From: Candidatus Gastranaerophilales bacterium
GTDB lineage: Bacteria; Cyanobacteriota; Vampirovibrionia; Gastranaerophilales; Gastranaerophilaceae
Direction: 5' to 3'
NCBI GenBank assembly: GCA_944325565.1
Contig: CALVAT010000006.1
Location: 1-47,937, forward strand
DNA: 47,937 nucleotides
The notes beneath the pieces are model-generated. The model ran no database searches and was not told where the DNA came from. It saw nothing but the letters and a program-made list of their open reading frames with translations. Made by a program: the position numbers and the translations under genes. Positions 43,989 through 47,937 of the stretch are shown in pieces. Each line of letters starts with the position of its first letter. Positions within the stretch are counted from its first letter, which is position 1.

Positions 43989-45518
43989 ATGACTTTATTA
44001 ACCGCACTCTTAATAATTGCCCTTCTCGCTGCAGCAGGCCTCGGCGCACTGGCGTTTGCCGCAATGCAGAAGAAAAAAACAGTGCAGGCACTTTACGATC
44101 AGCTTTCTAAAGAAACAGCAGAAAAAGAAAGCCTTTTGAAAAAAGAAGCAATGATTCAGGCTAAAGAAGCATTGCATATTGAACGTGAAAAATTTGACGA
44201 CGAAATAAGAGAACGCCGTCAGGATTTGCAAAGAGCAGAAGACAAACTTATTAAAAAAGAAGATATGCTCGAAGACAAACTGCAAGAAGCAGCCGATAAA
44301 GAATATGCCGTTCAGAAAAAAATGGATGAACTTCTTGAAAAAGAAGATTATCTGGCTGACCTTATTGCAAAACAAATCGAAGAAACTGAAAAAATTGCAG
44401 GCATGTCTCGCGATGAAGCCAGACATATGTTGTTGGAACAGTTGAAACAGGATCTTCAACAGGAGCAAATGCAATTAATCAGAGAAAACGAAATTAAAAT
44501 TAAAGAAGCAGCAAAACAGACAGCACAGGATATTCTCTCTACCACAATGCAAAGATGTGCTATTGATCAGGTTGTGGAATCCACAGTGTCTGTTGTTAAC
44601 CTTCCATCTGACGAAATGAAAGGCCGTATTATCGGACGTGAGGGACGTAATATCAGAACACTGGAAACTCTTACCGGTGTTGACCTGATTATCGATGACA
44701 CACCGGAAGCTGTTGTACTTTCCAGCTTTGACCCTGTCAGACGCGAGGTTGCAAAAGTTGCACTGGAAAAACTTATCTCCGACGGCCGTATCCACCCTGT
44801 AAGAATTGAAGAAATGGTGGAAAAAGCACAGGAGGAAATTGAAGAAAAAATTAAAAAAGAAGGTGAAAACGCAGCAGTAGATATGGGCGTTTTGAACCTT
44901 CATAAAGAGTTAATCAAAACACTCGGACGTTTGTATTACAGAACAAGCTACGGGCAAAATGTTTTGAAACACTCGCTGGAAGTAGGCCACATCGCCGGAA
45001 TGCTTGCCGCTGAACTCGGCGCAAATGTTCAGGTTGCAAAACGTGCCGGACTTCTCCACGACATAGGCAAGGCTGTCGACCAGACTCAAGACGGAACACA
45101 TATTGAGCTGGGTGTTGAGCTTGCCCGTCGTTACGGTGAGAAAGAAGAAATTGTTCATGCAATAGAAGCTCACCACGACGATGTTACAGCAAATACGATT
45201 GAAGCAGTTTTGGTAAAACTAGCGGATGCTATATCAGCCGGACGTCCCGGTTCAAGACGTGATACTCTTGAAATCTACATCAAAAGACTCAAAAAAATTG
45301 AAGAAATCGCCTCGAGCTATGAAGGCATAAAACAGTCTTTTGCTGTACAGGCGGGCCGCGAGGTCAGGATTATTGTCCAGCCTGACATGTTCGATGATCT
45401 GGCAAGCGCAAAGTTAGCCCGCGATATTGCTAAGCGTATTGAAGAAGAACTCGATTATCCGGGTCAAATCAGAGTAACGGTTGTACGCGAAATCAGAACA
45501 ACCGAAATTGCGAAGTGA
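43989..45518 (+). CDS. rny: Ribonuclease Y
   Basis: 509 aa. An N-terminal membrane helix (residues 3-24), then a long charged coiled coil to ~190. The KH domain has [15 protein letters not shown] at ~212-226. The HD domain has [11 protein letters not shown] (~353) and AIEAHHDDV. The C-terminal segment reads [17 protein letters not shown]. It is the membrane-bound endonuclease that initiates mRNA decay in many bacteria. The next genes (ymdB-like, PHP) follow in the same direction, the usual rny neighbourhood. Confidence 0.98.
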   Translation: MTLLTALLIIALLAAAGLGALAFAAMQKKKTVQALYDQLSKETAEKESLLKKEAMIQAKEALHIEREKFDDEIRERRQDLQRAEDKLIKKEDMLEDKLQEAADKEYAVQKKMDELLEKEDYLADLIAKQIEETEKIAGMSRDEARHMLLEQLKQDLQQEQMQLIRENEIKIKEAAKQTAQDILSTTMQRCAIDQVVESTVSVVNLPSDEMKGRIIGREGRNIRTLETLTGVDLIIDDTPEAVVLSSFDPVRREVAKVALEKLISDGRIHPVRIEEMVEKAQEEIEEKIKKEGENAAVDMGVLNLHKELIKTLGRLYYRTSYGQNVLKHSLEVGHIAGMLAAELGANVQVAKRAGLLHDIGKAVDQTQDGTHIELGVELARRYGEKEEIVHAIEAHHDDVTANTIEAVLVKLADAISAGRPGSRRDTLEIYIKRLKKIEEIASSYEGIKQSFAVQAGREVRIIVQPDMFDDLASAKLARDIAKRIEEELDYPGQIRVTVVREIRTTEIAK

Positions 45519-45582
45519 TAAAAATCCAAGAACGCGGATTTTATCAGGATGACGGTGATTTGACCTGTACGCGCAGGCAAAT

Positions 45583-46413
45583 ATGACAACAGAAAACGAA
45601 CAAATAAAAGTATTATTTATTGGCGATATTGTAGGTCGTCCGGGGCGTAATGCTGTTAAGCATTTTCTGGACGACTTGCGCGCCTGTGAAAATAACGATT
45701 ACGATTTTATTATTGCAAATGTGGAAAATGCTTCCCATGGCTTCGGCCTTACGGAAAAGAACCACAATGATCTTGCCTCATACGGCATAGATTGTTTTAC
45801 TTCGGGCAACCATATATGGGATAAAAAAGATATTTATTCTTATATAGATAAGTCTGACAGGTTGATAAGACCTATGAATTACCCTAAAGGGACTTACGGG
45901 GTAGGGTACAGAATTTTTGATGTTAAAAATACAAAAGTTGCTGTTATGAATCTGCTTGGCAGAACATTTATGACGCCTGTGGACTCTCCGTGGGAAATTT
46001 TGGAAAATGAAATTGAAAAAATAAAAGAGCAGGCGCCTGTTGTTATTGTTGATTTTCATGCAGAGGCAACCGCAGAAAAAATATGTTTTGCAAAATTTTG
46101 TTCTGCTCATAATGTCAGTGCTGTTTTGGGTACTCATACCCATGTACAAACCGCTGATGAAAGAATTATAAATAATTACACCGCTTATATATCGGATGCA
46201 GGCTTTTGCGGGGCGTTTGATTCTGTAATAGGTATGGCTTACGAACCATCATTAAAACGTTTGATTACAAGTATTCCGGAAAGATTCGATATAGCAGAAA
46301 CTCCGGTACTGGAACTTAATGCTGTCAGCATGCGCTTTGATGCCGTTTCAGGGCAAGCTCAAAGCATAGAAAGAATTCATTATATAAAAGATATTAGTGA
46401 GGTACAGACATGA
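45583..46413 (+). CDS. ymdB: YmdB-like metallophosphoesterase (TIGR00282)
   Basis: 276 aa. Calcineurin-like metal motifs: FIGDIVGRPGRNAV, NVENASHGFG, TSGNHIWDKKD, VDFHAEATAEK and LGTHTHVQTADE. Family members hydrolyse 2',3'-cyclic nucleotides, and in Bacillus YmdB affects biofilm and motility. It lies 64 bp after rny, the same order as in Bacillus. The ATG lacks a clear ribosome binding site, so an upstream alternative start cannot be ruled out. Confidence 0.95.
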   Translation: MTTENEQIKVLFIGDIVGRPGRNAVKHFLDDLRACENNDYDFIIANVENASHGFGLTEKNHNDLASYGIDCFTSGNHIWDKKDIYSYIDKSDRLIRPMNYPKGTYGVGYRIFDVKNTKVAVMNLLGRTFMTPVDSPWEILENEIEKIKEQAPVVIVDFHAEATAEKICFAKFCSAHNVSAVLGTHTHVQTADERIINNYTAYISDAGFCGAFDSVIGMAYEPSLKRLITSIPERFDIAETPVLELNAVSMRFDAVSGQAQSIERIHYIKDISEVQT

Positions 46414-46428
46414 AGAAAGGATAGAAAG

Positions 46429-47295
46429 GTGAAAGTCGATTTACACATTCACACAATCTATTCGGACGGCGTATTCAGCCCCGAAAAGATTGTGGATACT
46501 GCTATTGACGCGGGTTTGAATGCTATTGCGATTACCGATCACGATAACGTTCTTGCTTATCCGATAGCGGTAGAGTATGCTCAAAAAATCGCAAAAGAAA
46601 AAGGGGCACCGCCGTTGGAAATTCTTCCGGGTGTGGAAATCAATACGATTTATAAAGATACAGAAATCCATATTCTGGGATATTTTATGAACCGTGATGA
46701 CAGCGATTTTCAAGAGATGCTTAAAAATCAGCAAAAAGCACGTATTGAGCAGACGGAAGAAATTATTCATCTTTTAAATAAAAAAGAAGGGATACATATT
46801 ACATTCGACAAATTGAAGAGTCTTGTTGCCCCGGGCGGCAGCATAGGCAGACCGCATATTGCTAAAGCAATTACCATGGCCGGCGGAACAAACAGCGTTA
46901 TGGAAGCATACAGCAAATATATCAATGACGAATCGGATGTTTATGTTCAAAGAAAAACTGTTTCGCCGCATGAAGCAATAGAGATTATTTATGATGCAGG
47001 CGGAATCCCTGTGTTCGCACACCCTTTTGACGTTGATGATGCGGAAAATCTTATAAAAGAGTTTATGCATTACGGCTTGAGAGGGGTGGAAGCATACCAC
47101 CGTAAACATTCGCCGGCAATGGTTGAATACTATTCCACTATTGCGGAAAAGAACGGACTTATTATAACCGGCGGGTCTGATTTCCATGCGCCGAATCCGA
47201 ACAACGGTCAGATTATTCTGGGGAAAAACTTTATTCCTGAATGGATTTATGACACATTGATGAAAGAAAAGAAACAGTTAGATCTGGCAAGGTGA
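46429..47295 (+). CDS. PHP-domain phosphoesterase (RNase AM/YciV-like)
   Basis: 288 aa, GTG start with AAAGGA upstream. PHP metal motifs: VDLHIHTIYSDG (residues 3-14), AITDHDN, LPGVEIN, FAHPFD and GSDFHAPN. Homologs include E. coli YciV/RnaseAM and TrpH, which remove nucleotides from 5' ends or act on 3',5'-bisphosphates. 15 bp after the ymdB-like gene, so with rny it forms a likely RNA-turnover operon. Confidence 0.93.
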   Translation: MKVDLHIHTIYSDGVFSPEKIVDTAIDAGLNAIAITDHDNVLAYPIAVEYAQKIAKEKGAPPLEILPGVEINTIYKDTEIHILGYFMNRDDSDFQEMLKNQQKARIEQTEEIIHLLNKKEGIHITFDKLKSLVAPGGSIGRPHIAKAITMAGGTNSVMEAYSKYINDESDVYVQRKTVSPHEAIEIIYDAGGIPVFAHPFDVDDAENLIKEFMHYGLRGVEAYHRKHSPAMVEYYSTIAEKNGLIITGGSDFHAPNPNNGQIILGKNFIPEWIYDTLMKEKKQLDLAR

Positions 47296-47296
47296 A

Positions 47297-47937
47297 ATGA
47301 AAAAACTTAGAGCTTTTAATATGGTAGAAATTATGATTGTGGTTTGCCTGCTTGTGACCACAGTCATACTCTGCCTGCCGACAATATTTAACAATTCAAA
47401 AGAAGCGAGAATAATTGCCGGCTGGAAAAGGCTGTTTTTAGAGGCTCAGACAAATTTTGAAGTCTTTAATATAAGCGATGCTGAGCTAATACGTTCTGTT
47501 TGCAAAACGGATGTAGAGGATAAGGAGAACGAAATTTTTAAAATAATAGCTCCTTATCTTAATGTTGATTTGAGCAAAAATACAAAGAGTTTAAAATCTT
47601 ATCATTACAAATTTAAAAACGGTTCTCAGGTGCCAATGCAGTCAAATGTTTTTACAAAACTCTGGGCTTATCAGGAAAACGGGAATATAGTCGGGTTTAA
47701 ATGGTTGGATTGCAGTTGCACTGAAACAAAACCCTGTGCTGCAGCATTGTTTGATATGAACGGAGTAAAGCCGCCGAATCGTATAGGCCGTGATATATTC
47801 GGGATTTATCTTTACCGCAATAGAATAGCGGCTTTTGGTTCTGAAGAAACTGACGGCGATAAACTTGAAAAGGACTGTAACGGACATACAAGCGGAATGG
47901 GATGTTCAGAATACTACCTTCGCGGCGGCAAGTTTTA
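47297..47937 (+). CDS. Type IV pilin-like protein, cut by the window end
   Basis: 213 codons to the edge; the last two bases are TA, so a stop may follow at once. AAGGTG lies 2-7 bp before the ATG. The N-terminus MKKLRA|FNMVEIMIVV is a class III prepilin signal: short basic leader, Phe+1, Glu+5, then a hydrophobic helix to ~residue 30. The leader ends in Ala rather than the usual Gly. The C-terminal part has paired Cys (CSCTETKPC, DCNGHTSGMGC) and LFDMNGVKPPNRIGRDIFG, which resembles secreted pseudopilins. Probably a pilin or pseudopilin of a type IV pilus/type II secretion-like system. Starts 1 bp after the PHP stop. Confidence 0.85.
   Translation, partial: MKKLRAFNMVEIMIVVCLLVTTVILCLPTIFNNSKEARIIAGWKRLFLEAQTNFEVFNISDAELIRSVCKTDVEDKENEIFKIIAPYLNVDLSKNTKSLKSYHYKFKNGSQVPMQSNVFTKLWAYQENGNIVGFKWLDCSCTETKPCAAALFDMNGVKPPNRIGRDIFGIYLYRNRIAAFGSEETDGDKLEKDCNGHTSGMGCSEYYLRGGKF

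Noticed and set aside
47642-47891. Minus-strand frames at the window end
   Set aside because: Shadows of the pilin-like gene, which has a clear ribosome binding site and prepilin signal.

Overview
The window looks like chromosome of an uncultured, A+T-rich gut bacterium of the Gastranaerophilales type (Vampirovibrionia/Melainabacteria, the non-photosynthetic sisters of Cyanobacteria). This placement is an inference from gene style: several lineage-type proteins begin MKIxPI and carry a short NPxxSF(K/G) segment about 30 residues in, many genes encode TPR proteins, and the informational and metabolic genes (uvrC, rny, uppP, queD, queE) are ordinary bacterial versions. No 16S rRNA or ribosomal protein is present to test it.

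Layout. (1) 1-4790: a HEAT-like partial gene, then three related genes in convergent arrangement. One is an AAA+ ATPase with an intact Walker A. The other two carry AAA-like modules that have lost the nucleotide-binding residues, and one of these is membrane anchored. (2) About 5050-11900: a degraded mobile element. Its minus-strand arm holds a DUF5681 protein and a ParB/DNA-methyltransferase fusion. Its plus-strand arm holds a DUF2924 protein, a WG-repeat protein, a large serine recombinase, and a small protein paired with a DUF6745-like protein. No capsid, portal or terminase gene is visible. (3) 11860-12345: terminators, a structured 177-bp segment that duplicates the 3' end of tRNA-Ser, and tRNA-Ser(GCU) itself. 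(4) 12346-14239: a nucleotidyltransferase, then a thioredoxin-like/CcdA redox pair. (5) 14209-17262: three uncharacterised genes transcribed leftward behind what looks like a cobalamin riboswitch. This is the most interesting item in the window. (6) 17266-25555: a large multi-pass membrane protein of glycosyltransferase-C style, then a compact chemosensory cluster (double-CheW, sensorless MCP, CheA-CheW-REC hybrid, HD-domain protein). (7) 25655-34602: a BI-1/YccA membrane protein, a cytoplasmic subtilase with an EF-hand, queE-dnaJ-like genes, bioF, a Cys-nucleophile hydrolase, a class III aminotransferase and an MtnX-like phosphatase. (8) 34731-47937: TPR proteins, queD, uppP, a calpain-like protein, uvrC, a small XRE regulator, rny-ymdB-PHP, and a type IV pilin-like gene cut by the window end.

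How the genes fit together. QueE and QueD act in one pathway (7-deazaguanine/queuosine precursors) but are about 8 kb apart. RNase Y, the YmdB-like phosphodiesterase and the PHP phosphoesterase form a tight co-directional group. The thioredoxin-like protein overlaps CcdA, as expected for a pair that moves reducing power across the membrane. The chemosensory genes could form a minimal array, but no CheR, CheB or separate CheY is present here. All functional calls come from reading sequence motifs. No database search was run.
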